Assembly: GCA_047623945.1 (NCBI GenBank)
Contig: JBLHOT010000010.1
Span: 1 to 64,000 of the forward strand
Reading direction: 5' to 3'
Source: Arcticibacterium sp047623945
GTDB lineage: Bacteria > Bacteroidota > Bacteroidia > Cytophagales > Spirosomataceae
Length of the DNA stretch: 64,000 nt
The translations under genes and the position numbers were made by a program. Under the pieces are notes generated by a model, which saw only the letters and a program-made list of their open reading frames with translations, did not search any database and was not told the origin of the DNA. How positions within the stretch are numbered: the stretch's first letter is position 1; every line of letters starts with the position of its first letter. Below are positions 16,643 through 25,652 of this stretch, piece by piece.

Positions 16643-17992
16643 ATGAAAGTACTTATTAGTCTTTTAGTTGGTTTACTTCTCTCATTTGGTGGTTTTAGTC
16701 AAAAGCTTAAAATCAGCGAGAATGGAAAATATCTAAGCACTGAAAAGGGTAAGCCATTTTTCTGGATGGGAGATACGGCTTGGGAATTAATTCATCGCTT
16801 AAACAGAGAGGGGGTTGATCATTACCTGACCACAAGAGCATCCCAGGGTTTTAATGTAATTCAAACTGTTATTTTAGCAGAACTGGATGATCTAAACACA
16901 CCAAACGCCTATGGTCAAAAGCCACTTATAAACAACGACCCTACTCAGCTGAATGAAGCCTACTTTGAACAGGTAGATTATGTACTCAAAAAAGCAAAAA
17001 AACGAGAACTTTACGTGGCTTTACTCCCCACTTGGGGAGATAAATTTAACCTAAAATGAGGAGAAGGCCCCGTCGTTTTTACGCTAGAAAATGCCGAATC
17101 ATTTGGACAACTTTTGGCAAAACGTTATTTGAATCATAACAATATCATTTGGGTCTTAGGAGGTGATAGAATACCTGAAGAAACTGTCCATTTTGAAATT
17201 GTGAGAGCCATGGCAAAAGGTATAAGAGCGATAGACCAAGAGCATTTGATAACTTACCATCCATCAGGATCCAGTATCGCGAGTGAATACTTTGACGACG
17301 AATGGCTAGACATAGATATGTTTCAAAGTGGGCATAGTAGGCTCTCAAAAGAATATGAATACGTAAATAAAGTCTCTGGCAATAGACCCTTCATAAATGG
17401 CGAGGCCAGGTATGAGAACATTGGAGACCGTTTTTGGGACAAAGACCAAACGGGTTGGCTAGATGATGCTGATGCCAGAATTAGTGGCTATTGGAGTATT
17501 TTATCTGGCACCGCTGGATATACCTACGGCTGTAATGATGTTTGGCAAATGTATGACATTGATAAAGCCCCCCATATGAAGGCAAGAATTAGATGGAGAG
17601 CAGCTTTAGAGCTCCCAGGGGCAAGTCAAATGAAATACCTAAAAGCCTTTTTTGAAAGCTTCCCGTGGCAAAGCATGACTTATGAGCCTGATTTAGTGCT
17701 AAATCCAAATCCTGAAAACGAATCACATATTGTGGCATCTATTGGTAACGACAACGACTTCATTATTGCTTATACACCCACAGGAAATCCTATTCAGCTT
17801 GATCTGACTAAGTTAAAAGCTAAGAACCAAGAAATAGAAGCTTTTTGGTATAATCCAAGAAGTGGAAAATCAAAAAGCATGGGGCTATTTAAAACAACCG
17901 AGAATCCAGTTTTTACGCCATGGTCTAATGGGTGGGGTAGTGATTTTGTTTTGGTGGTTATGGGTGCGAAGGCATCTTATAAATTGCCTTAA
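16643..17992 (+). pseudogene. GH140-like (DUF4038) glycoside hydrolase interrupted by an in-frame TGA
   Basis: The ATG at 16643 gives a signal peptide (MKVLISLLVGLLLSFGGFSQ) and a TIM-barrel hydrolase with GKPFFWMGDTAWEL, LPTWGDKF, NNIIWVLGGDRIP, INGEARYEN and YTYGCNDVWQMY, as in GH140/apiosidase-like proteins. At 17057-17059 the frame has TGA in the segment LPTWGDKFNLK-stop-GEGP. Family members have Trp there (KKWG-GP), so a single TGG-to-TGA change explains the break. The downstream 310 codons remain open with no further damage, so the mutation is recent, or is a sequencing error. The longer start at 16592 overlaps the esterase and is not preferred. Confidence 0.85.
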
Positions 17993-18522
17993 TTTAAAAA
18001 GGTTTGGCTTAAATTTTCATGAAATTTGAATATCCTACTTTAGCTTTTCATGATTAAACTATAAAGTAATTGATAGAAGAATCTGCAAAGGTTCATAATA
18101 CTTCACTTGGCTTTAACATTTGTAACACATTTCATAAGTTCAGCCAATCTCAATAAAGAAAAATTCGTATGTAACAGCCTCTATATCAGAGACAAGTACA
18201 ATTATTATTTACTTTAAAAACTTCAAGATGTAAATTTTATGCCAATTTTTAACATGTAAATCAAAAATTCAATTTTCGTTTTTCATGGATAACTACTCAT
18301 ATCTGGCATGGAATCTATACAAATCCACCAAAGTATTCTACCATTTAAACCAAAACGTTTATAGGTTTCTAGCTTAGAAACTCAGGTAAAACCATCATCT
18401 TACGAGGAACTAGCAGTATTTTCAATAACTGAAGTAAGAAGAATCTGCTAGTTTACAATATACAATTAGCTGTTTATGAATTACTATTCAGCTAATTACA
18501 CTTTAGTTTAATAGCATGAAAC
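17993..18522. other. AT-rich intergenic region
   Basis: 530 bases with no open frame of note and no recognised RNA. It separates the GH140-like pseudogene from the surface-protein pair and probably holds the promoter of the latter. Only short inverted repeats such as TTTTCATGAAA near 18015 are visible. Confidence 0.4.
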
Positions 18523-19620
18523 ATGAATTTTTTACACCTTAAAGGGCTACCAGCCTTATTTTTTTTATTATTCAGTTCTTTGAATATAATAGCCCAGGAC
18601 CTTGAAGTCACGGGAAAGCTTAAAGTTAAACAAACTCAAAAAGTAAATACAGCCGATAGTGTTGTCGTGAGACTGAATGATGGGACATTTGCCATTAGAG
18701 ATGCCACTACATTTGTAGGTGGTACTGGCAATGGAATTGCCAATGTGGTGGATAACGAAAACGGCACCTTTACTTTTAATTTTACCAATGGGGGCAGTTT
18801 TACTACCCCTGTGCTTACTGGCCCACAAGGGCCTCCAGGAGCTGATGGACTTGCCAGCGTACAAACCTTGTCATTAAGCACTTCCAACCTAACATTAAGC
18901 GATGGCGGAGGCACAGTTTCTATCAATGATGCCGATGCTAGCCCAAGCAACGAAATTCAGACCATTTCTAAAAGCGGCAATACTGTTACCTTAAGCAATA
19001 GCGGTGGTAGTTTCGAAGACAGCATTTTGTCCGAAACCGAGGTAGACCTCATGGTAAGTGACAATGGGTACATCACTCAGGAGCTAGATGCTGGCTGGGT
19101 TAAGAATCAAGATAGTACGACAACTACAAATTTCGTAGGAATAGGCATTGCAAAACCAGATGCTAAACTACACGTGGTAGGAAACATAAAAATAGTGGAT
19201 GGAAACCAAGGTAATGGTAAGATTCTTACTTCGGATTCGGATGGTTTAGCCACTTGGATTGCGGACGTGCCAGGCACAGCAGTACCTATTCCTTTAAAAT
19301 ATCAAGGAAGTTTAATTTATGTTTACCCTTCGGATAATGCCAAAGCAGTAGATTGGGCAAGTGCACAGTCTGCTTGTACCGCCGTAAATGCTTTTGGGTA
19401 TGCAGATTGGTATCTACCTACTTTATCAGAACTGAATGCCATGTACAAACAATCTTACCTTATTACAGGTCTAGACGAAACCGCGACTACTAAATACTGG
19501 AGCGATACCGAAAAAGATATTACGAATGCCTATGCTTTAAGGCTGGACTATGGTGGCCCAGACCCAGACCTCAAGACCATAAGTGCAAACCATAATGCCA
19601 GGTGCGTTCGAAAAAACTAG
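18523..19620 (+). CDS. Secreted protein with collagen-like segment and C-terminal DUF1566 (Lcl) domain (365 aa)
   Basis: A signal peptide (about residues 1-24) is followed by low-complexity beta-rich repeats, a short collagen-like stretch GPQGPPGADG (about 105-114) and a segment resembling stalk regions of tail-fibre-like proteins (GIGIAKPDAKLHVVGNIKI). The C-terminal 120 residues are a DUF1566/Lcl domain: WASAQSACTAVN, WYLPTLSELNAMY, YWSDTEKD and ARCVRKN. These domains are common in Bacteroidota surface proteins and resemble C-type-lectin/sulfatase-modifying folds. It probably forms part of a surface fibre. The next gene, 56 bases on, encodes another fibre-like protein, so the two may be co-expressed. 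Confidence 0.82.
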   Translation: MNFLHLKGLPALFFLLFSSLNIIAQDLEVTGKLKVKQTQKVNTADSVVVRLNDGTFAIRDATTFVGGTGNGIANVVDNENGTFTFNFTNGGSFTTPVLTGPQGPPGADGLASVQTLSLSTSNLTLSDGGGTVSINDADASPSNEIQTISKSGNTVTLSNSGGSFEDSILSETEVDLMVSDNGYITQELDAGWVKNQDSTTTTNFVGIGIAKPDAKLHVVGNIKIVDGNQGNGKILTSDSDGLATWIADVPGTAVPIPLKYQGSLIYVYPSDNAKAVDWASAQSACTAVNAFGYADWYLPTLSELNAMYKQSYLITGLDETATTKYWSDTEKDITNAYALRLDYGGPDPDLKTISANHNARCVRKN

Positions 19621-19676
19621 GTCTTTTAAATAAAAACTGAACAGCATTTCTAAAATAATCTTAAAAAATTAAGCCC

Positions 19677-21611
19677 ATGAATTATTTAAACTATACCAAG
19701 AAGGCCTCAAGGGTTTCACTTTACAGTGGCTTCCTATTTTTTGTGTTTGTAGGATTTGCAAACGCCCAAATTGGCAATGAAGCTCAGGGTTCTGGCTCAG
19801 GAGCAAATATTACCACTGGGGATTATAATACCATGTATGGGGATTCTTCTGGTTATTCCATTACTTCGAGTCAACAAAATGTCATGATAGGTTACCGGGC
19901 AGGAATGTACTTAGAATCAACTTTGTCCGGTGACAACGTTATAATTGGAGCCAATGCTTTAGGAGGTACTCCTTCCTCAAACTCCTCCACGGATAACGTT
20001 ATAATTGGAGCACGTGCTGGATTTAATCATTATGGCACCGATGCCGTAATAATAGGAACAGAAGCTGGTTATAATAATAATAATGGTGCTGATGTAGTGT
20101 TTATAGGCGACCAAGCAGGTTATAGCAATACTTCAGGAGATGATAATACATTCATTGGAGAAGATGCTGGATATTTGAATACCTCCGCAAGTGATAATAC
20201 ATTCGTAGGGTCTAGAACTGGATATAATAATACCACTGGTGAAGGAAATACATTTATGGGTGCTTATAATTCCGTTGTTCGATATCACATGGATTTTAAT
20301 TATGGATTAAGTTTTGATTCTGGGAATGATGCGGCAGGTGCAGATAACACCACAGGTATGGGGAATACGGCAATTGGTGCTGGTGCTGGTGCTGACAATG
20401 GTACTGGAGACGCAAATACTTTTTTAGGGTACTCTTCAGGGGCAAACAGTGAATATGCTGATTTAGGTACATTCATAGGTTTTGCAGCCGGGTGGGATAA
20501 CAATAGAACAAATTCTACAACTAATGCAAATAGAAACACCTATTTGGGTGCATATACAGGAGGAACCAATAGGGATGGAGAAGACAATGTAGGCATGGGT
20601 GCATTAGCCGATTTTAATGGCACAGATCGAAGTAGAACCGTTTTTATGGGAGCTTCTGCGGATGTAGATAATAATGATGTTATCGTCTTAGGCCATAATG
20701 CCCTTGTTTCTGGTGAATTTGGAATTGGTATAGGAAACTATTCAGATGTACTTTCTACTGGTGCCATCGGGATCGGTTATTTATCTCAAATAAAAACAGG
20801 ATCTGACTATTCTATCGGCATAGGAAGAGGAATCGATATTTCTAAAAGCTATGCCGTTGGTATAGGTTATAGTGTAGATATAGACAATGTTGGGGGCATT
20901 GGCATTGGCTCTAATGCAACGATACAGGGTGATAGTAGCATCATTATTGGTTATAAAAGCTCTACCACGAGTTCAAGGGCCATAGGCATAGGGTCTAATA
21001 CTTCTGTCCAGGGAAATGGTAGTATAGTTATTGGCGAAGGAAGCTCTTCCACAGGTTCTAACTCTGTGGGCATTGGTCAGTCTATAAGCTTAACAGCCAA
21101 TAATGAAGTCTTTCTGGGTAACGCCCTAACAGAAAGTGTGGGTGGCTCCGTTAACTGGACCGCCACATCAGATGCACGATTTAAGAAAAATGTAAACGAG
21201 AATATCCCAGGGCTAAGTTTTGTGAATAAATTAAGACCCGTTTCATATAACTTTGATACGCAAAAAATGAGTAAGATTCTTCAAAATAACGTTGCCACCA
21301 ATGCGGCTAAGGATAAGCTGGTGTATACAGGTTTCATTGCTCAGGAAGTAGAAAAAGCTGCTGCTGATTTAGCTTTTAATTTTAGTGGAGTCAAAGTCCC
21401 AGAAAACGAAAATCAGGCCTATGGCTTACGATATGCCGAATTTGTGGTTCCCTTAGTACAAGCTGTAAAGGAGCTTTCAGCCAAAAACTTAGAACAAGAA
21501 AAACTGATTTCTACAAATGCAGAAACGATATCTTTATATGAAAATAGGCTACTAGAAATGGAGAATAAATTGGATTTATTATTGGCTTCTAAACATATGG
21601 CTCAAAACTAA
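19677..21611 (+). CDS. YadA-head-like surface protein with S74 intramolecular chaperone domain (644 aa)
   Basis: After a signal peptide (residues about 1-31) come more than 20 degenerate repeats of about 14-20 residues with the pattern N(T/V)-(F/V/I)-(I/L/M)G---G, such as NTAIGAGAGADNGTG and NTFLGYSSGAN. This is the left-handed beta-roll repeat of trimeric-autotransporter heads. The C-terminus (about residues 500-640) is a Peptidase_S74 domain (SDARFKKNVNENIPGL, LRPVSYNFD, YTGFIAQEVEKAA) followed by a coiled coil. S74 domains trimerise fibres and cleave themselves off in phage endosialidases. It is therefore probably a trimeric cell-surface fibre; Gram-negative YadA barrel anchor is absent. 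Confidence 0.85.
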   Translation: MNYLNYTKKASRVSLYSGFLFFVFVGFANAQIGNEAQGSGSGANITTGDYNTMYGDSSGYSITSSQQNVMIGYRAGMYLESTLSGDNVIIGANALGGTPSSNSSTDNVIIGARAGFNHYGTDAVIIGTEAGYNNNNGADVVFIGDQAGYSNTSGDDNTFIGEDAGYLNTSASDNTFVGSRTGYNNTTGEGNTFMGAYNSVVRYHMDFNYGLSFDSGNDAAGADNTTGMGNTAIGAGAGADNGTGDANTFLGYSSGANSEYADLGTFIGFAAGWDNNRTNSTTNANRNTYLGAYTGGTNRDGEDNVGMGALADFNGTDRSRTVFMGASADVDNNDVIVLGHNALVSGEFGIGIGNYSDVLSTGAIGIGYLSQIKTGSDYSIGIGRGIDISKSYAVGIGYSVDIDNVGGIGIGSNATIQGDSSIIIGYKSSTTSSRAIGIGSNTSVQGNGSIVIGEGSSSTGSNSVGIGQSISLTANNEVFLGNALTESVGGSVNWTATSDARFKKNVNENIPGLSFVNKLRPVSYNFDTQKMSKILQNNVATNAAKDKLVYTGFIAQEVEKAAADLAFNFSGVKVPENENQAYGLRYAEFVVPLVQAVKELSAKNLEQEKLISTNAETISLYENRLLEMENKLDLLLASKHMAQN

Positions 21612-21618
21612 AAATGGC

Positions 21619-22629
21619 TTGAAAAACAATTCGGACTTATTGAATTCATTAGCTGTTGTTTTAGCATTGATAGTGGCTTTCTATTTGCCTTATGAATCTT
21701 TTTTATATGCCTATGCCATTTTAGGGCCTTTGCATTATTTGACCGAAATAAACTGGGTACGTGACAAAGGTTTTTTTGTAAAAGCCAAACGTAAATGGTT
21801 GATACTGGTCATCCTAATTACCATAGGCATAGTTCTTCCAAAAATATACTTCACTTATTTTTTAACAGACGGAAAAACTAGTTTTTTATTTATTGGGTTT
21901 AGCCTTTTTGATCAATACTCCAATGGTTTGATTTTTTTAGCTTTGATTCTGACTTGGCTTTTTATCGCTGAATCTATCTCTGTTAAAGTCAAAGCGATTA
22001 TCGTCGTTTTGGCTTTAATCCTTGCCGTTTTATTAAATACCTATCCATTATACTTGGTGGTAATTGGCTTATTAATTCCTACCGTTGTACACGTGTATAT
22101 TTTCACCCTATTGTTTATGCTTTCAGGGGGTTTAAAAAAGAAAACCAGTTGGCCTTTCGTCAATATAGGAGTTTTGGCTCTAATTCCCTTGCTAATAGCC
22201 TTTATTCCATTTGATTTTGCAGGCTATCAAAGTAGTTCTTTCATCAAAAACTCATTTTTGGATATACATTTTCATCATACCAATGTACTTTTCTCCAAAT
22301 TCTTAGGGCTTTCAGATGGCACATCTTTTTACTTTTATGAAAACCTAGAATTAAGGATGCAGGTATTTCTTTCTTTCGCTTATATCCACCATTATCTTAA
22401 TTGGTTTGTAAAGACTTCAATGATCGGATGGCACAAAAGCATTGATTATAAAAGAGGTTCTTACATTTTAATTATTTGGGTTAGCCTGGTAGCTTTATTT
22501 TTAACCAATTATAAACTAGGTTTTTATGCAGCACTTTCGCTCAGTTTTTTACACGTGCTATTGGAGTTTCCTATAAACCTCAGAAGCATTCGGCAGATAG
22601 GATCTTCTTTAAAGTCAAAGACAATTTGA
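21619..22629 (+). CDS. Uncharacterised polytopic membrane protein (336 aa)
   Basis: About eight to nine hydrophobic helices. Conserved-looking polar motifs are GPLHYLTEINWVRDKGFF near the N-terminus, DIHFHHTNVLF, and YIHHYLNWFVKTSMIGWHK in the second half; the several His residues suggest a metal or catalytic site. I know no function for this family. The start is TTG 21619, 7 bases after the previous stop, because no ATG exists in frame nearby. The tight spacing suggests translation coupled to the surface-fibre gene upstream. Confidence 0.75.
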   Translation: MKNNSDLLNSLAVVLALIVAFYLPYESFLYAYAILGPLHYLTEINWVRDKGFFVKAKRKWLILVILITIGIVLPKIYFTYFLTDGKTSFLFIGFSLFDQYSNGLIFLALILTWLFIAESISVKVKAIIVVLALILAVLLNTYPLYLVVIGLLIPTVVHVYIFTLLFMLSGGLKKKTSWPFVNIGVLALIPLLIAFIPFDFAGYQSSSFIKNSFLDIHFHHTNVLFSKFLGLSDGTSFYFYENLELRMQVFLSFAYIHHYLNWFVKTSMIGWHKSIDYKRGSYILIIWVSLVALFLTNYKLGFYAALSLSFLHVLLEFPINLRSIRQIGSSLKSKTI

Positions 22630-22694
22630 TTATTTAATAATAGAACCCTTAAATGTTATGATAGATGGCTACGCTTATTAGTTTTGACCCCATA

Positions 22695-24518
22695 TCAAAT
22701 CTCCTGCAAATCCACCAAACGTCTATATATACCAGCTGGATTAGCATATAACTCTTGGTGAGTACCTCGCTCTGCAATTTCGCCTTTGTCAATAACCAAA
22801 ATTTCATCTGCATGTTGAATGGTACTGAGTCGGTGAGCGATAACCAGCGATGTCCTATCTTTCATCAAATGCATGATGGCATCTTGAACTAGTTTTTCTG
22901 ATTCAGTATCCAAAGCCGATGTAGCTTCATCCAAAATCAAAATTGGTGGGTTTTGCAAAATCGCTCTAGCAATAGAAATGCGTTGGCGTTGGCCACCCGA
23001 AAGTTTCACGCCACGGTCACCAATAACAGTTTCATAGCCTTCTGGCTGCTCTTCAATAAACTCATGAGCATTCGCAATTTTGGCAGCAGCCAATACATCC
23101 TTCCTGCTTACGTCTTTCCCAAAAGTTATATTGTTATAAATGGAGTCATTAAACAAAACGGGATCTTGAGTCACAATACCCATTAGACTTCTGAGAGAAG
23201 CCTGAGATATATCCTTAATATTTCTCCCATCTAAATTAACTTGACCACTATCTGGCTCATAGAAACGAGGGAGCAAATCTGCCAAAGTAGATTTGCCTCC
23301 ACCAGAAGGGCCTACTAGTGCCACAGTCTTCCCTTTTTCTAACTTAAAATCAATCTCGTTTAAAACCTGCTGTCCGGCTTCATATGAAAAAGAAACTTTC
23401 TCGAATTCCACAAAAGATTCCATGCTGCTTACTGTGATAGCATTCTCCGCATCAATAATTTCCGGCTTCATGTTAAGTACTTCTAATATCCTTTCGCCAG
23501 AGGCAATTCCCCTTTGCGAAGCACTAAAAGCCTGTGCAATGGTTTTGGCGGGACGAACCACCTGAGAAAAAAGAGCAATATAGGCCATAAACGTAGAAGC
23601 GTCCAGATTACTCTGGTCCGATAAAATCAAGCTTCCGCCATATAGTAACAAAGAAGCTACCATACTCACTCCTACCACCTCAGAAACAGGATTGGCAAGT
23701 TCTCTTCTAACGGCATAAGAAAAAATTGATTTTTTATACGCCTGATTTTCAGATTCAAATTTCTTTCCAATAAACCTTTCAGCCACAAATCCCTTCACGA
23801 CCCTCATTCCTCCAAAAGCCTCATCCATTAAGCTTAAAATATTGCTTAATCGACTCTGGCCATCACTGGCATCGTGCCTTAGCCTTTTTAGCATTAAGCC
23901 AAGAAACGTACCGGTTATTGGAATAACAATTAAAGCAAAAAGTGTGAGGTTCACGGACATATAAAACAAGGCGGCCAAATAGCCAACCAATAAAAATAGT
24001 TCTTTAATGCCCGCCGAAAACGTATTCGCAATGCTGTTTTCTACCTCCTGCACATCTGTGGTAATTCTAGAAATAATGTCGCCTTTTCGCTGATTATTGA
24101 AAAAGCCAATAGGTAGTTGTAACGATTTATTAAAAATGGCCTGGCGAAGATTTGAAACCATGTTGACCTTAAAGCCTTCCAGAAGTCTCAGGCTCAAATA
24201 GCGAAAGACATTCCCCGTAAATATTCCTAAAATTAAGGTAACACAGACGAATTGCAAAGCTCCCAACTTTCCTTTTGTTTCTAGGAAATAGGCAAAATAA
24301 TAATTGAACCAATCTAGGAGGTTAAACCCAGAAGGCCTTTGTAACATGCTCTGAAGAACCTCCCCGTCTACCTGACCAAACAAAACATCCAAAAGAGGTT
24401 TTAAGAGGACCAAGTTTAAAACACCAAAAACGGCCGCAATAAGTGACGTAAACAAAAAGGGAATAACGAATTTTCGTATATTACCTGCGTAGGACAATAG
24501 TTTAAAGTAGGTATTCAT
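22695..24518 (-). CDS. MsbA-like ABC exporter (607 aa)
   Basis: Fused permease and ATPase of the lipid A flippase type. The membrane domain covers about residues 15-315, with the coupling-helix region FNKSLQLPIGFFN---KGDIISR typical of MsbA-like exporters. The ATPase has Walker A GPSGGGKST (about 402), signature LSGGQ (about 505), Walker B ILILDEATSALD (about 525) and H-loop IAHRLST. It is likely to flip lipid A core or another lipid across the inner membrane. Start ATG 24518 (MNTYFKLLSYAGN) is preferred to a TTG at 24554. The gene is divergent from the lipoprotein gene at 24577. Confidence 0.9.
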   Translation of the reverse strand: MNTYFKLLSYAGNIRKFVIPFLFTSLIAAVFGVLNLVLLKPLLDVLFGQVDGEVLQSMLQRPSGFNLLDWFNYYFAYFLETKGKLGALQFVCVTLILGIFTGNVFRYLSLRLLEGFKVNMVSNLRQAIFNKSLQLPIGFFNNQRKGDIISRITTDVQEVENSIANTFSAGIKELFLLVGYLAALFYMSVNLTLFALIVIPITGTFLGLMLKRLRHDASDGQSRLSNILSLMDEAFGGMRVVKGFVAERFIGKKFESENQAYKKSIFSYAVRRELANPVSEVVGVSMVASLLLYGGSLILSDQSNLDASTFMAYIALFSQVVRPAKTIAQAFSASQRGIASGERILEVLNMKPEIIDAENAITVSSMESFVEFEKVSFSYEAGQQVLNEIDFKLEKGKTVALVGPSGGGKSTLADLLPRFYEPDSGQVNLDGRNIKDISQASLRSLMGIVTQDPVLFNDSIYNNITFGKDVSRKDVLAAAKIANAHEFIEEQPEGYETVIGDRGVKLSGGQRQRISIARAILQNPPILILDEATSALDTESEKLVQDAIMHLMKDRTSLVIAHRLSTIQHADEILVIDKGEIAERGTHQELYANPAGIYRRLVDLQEI

Positions 24519-24576
24519 TCGTTCTTTTAATTCACCAATTTTCTTCTTTTGCAAATTTAGCTTTTAAATTGGGTCT

Positions 24577-25599
24577 ATGTTGAGTCGTTTTCTGTTATTG
24601 GGACTAATACTACTGCTGACATCTTGTACGGAGGAGTCAAATCCTAAAGACATTACAGCGGCCATATATCATTGGAAATCCACCTATGAGCCTTCTCCTT
24701 CATCAGAAGAAACACTTGAAGTCCTAAAAATTAAAAAACGCTACCTCCACTTTTTTGACATAGATTACGATTTTGAACGTAAAGAGGTCATTCCTAAAAG
24801 TGTTATCCGTATTAAGACTTTGCCAGAAGGTAATATTATCCCCGTTGTTTTTATTACCAACAGAACCTTCAAGTCGATAAGGGAAACCCAAATAGGCCCT
24901 TTAGCTGCCAAGACAGCCTCAAAAGTCCGTGGTATTGCCGAAAAACATGGGCTATCTTTTAACGAAGTTCAAGTAGATTGTGATTGGTCTAAAAGTACTA
25001 AAAGCAACTATTTTAGCTTTCTGAATGCTTTAAAAACTGAATTTTCTAACTTGGCTGAACTGTCTGTAACACTCCGACTTCACCAAATCAAATTTAGAGA
25101 GTTAACTGGAGTTCCCCCAGTAAAAAAGGGAGCATTAATGCTTTATAACGTTGGCGATTTTATGAATATAAATACACCCAACTCTCTTTTTGACCCTGAT
25201 ATCATTGACCAATACATTTATAGACTGCCAGAATATCCCTTAAAATTAGCCATCGCTCTCCCCATCTTTCACCAAACTGTGGTTTATAGGAATAGAAAAT
25301 TTGAAACATTTTTCAAGAATTTTTCAAATCAGAAGCTCAAAGAAAAGTTTAATTTGAAGGCTTCCGAACGAGGGAACGTTCTCACCCTAGACCGTGACAT
25401 TAATTTCAGAGAACACTCTTTTAGAAAAGGGGATGTTTTTAGATACGAGTCAGTAAATTTCAAGCACCTAAACCAGGTGAAAGAGGCTATCCTCAGACGC
25501 CTTCCCGGTCAAAAGGCTGAGATTATATTTTTCCATTTAGATGAAAATAGTTTAGACAATTTCACTCCTGAGCAATACACCCAACTCCTTTCTAGTTAA
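24577..25599 (+). CDS. Uncharacterised lipoprotein, DUF3142-like barrel (340 aa)
   Basis: A lipobox (LLTSC, Cys at residue 17) indicates a lipoprotein. The rest suggests a TIM-barrel fold: FFDIDYDFE, VQVDCDWSKSTKSNYFSFL, LSVTLRLHQIK and ALMLYNVGDFM are spaced like the strands of a hydrolase-like barrel, and resemble DUF3142 proteins. No catalytic function is established. It is followed 53 bases later by the TPR lipoprotein at 25653, and probably functions with it. Confidence 0.7.
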   Translation: MLSRFLLLGLILLLTSCTEESNPKDITAAIYHWKSTYEPSPSSEETLEVLKIKKRYLHFFDIDYDFERKEVIPKSVIRIKTLPEGNIIPVVFITNRTFKSIRETQIGPLAAKTASKVRGIAEKHGLSFNEVQVDCDWSKSTKSNYFSFLNALKTEFSNLAELSVTLRLHQIKFRELTGVPPVKKGALMLYNVGDFMNINTPNSLFDPDIIDQYIYRLPEYPLKLAIALPIFHQTVVYRNRKFETFFKNFSNQKLKEKFNLKASERGNVLTLDRDINFREHSFRKGDVFRYESVNFKHLNQVKEAILRRLPGQKAEIIFFHLDENSLDNFTPEQYTQLLSS

Positions 25600-25652
25600 G
25601 AATTTTATTTAGAATCATGTTTTTATAAACAAAACACCTCCTTTCGGAACTC

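Noticed and set aside
17057..17059. TGA as recoded Trp or selenocysteine in the GH140-like gene
   Set aside because: TGA is a normal stop in other genes here (for example at 31071-31073 and the FAH gene), the family has Trp at the site, and no selenocysteine element is visible.
24519..24554. Upstream TTG start for the MsbA-like gene
   Set aside because: The extension is charged and does not look like the family's N-terminus; ATG 24518 fits.
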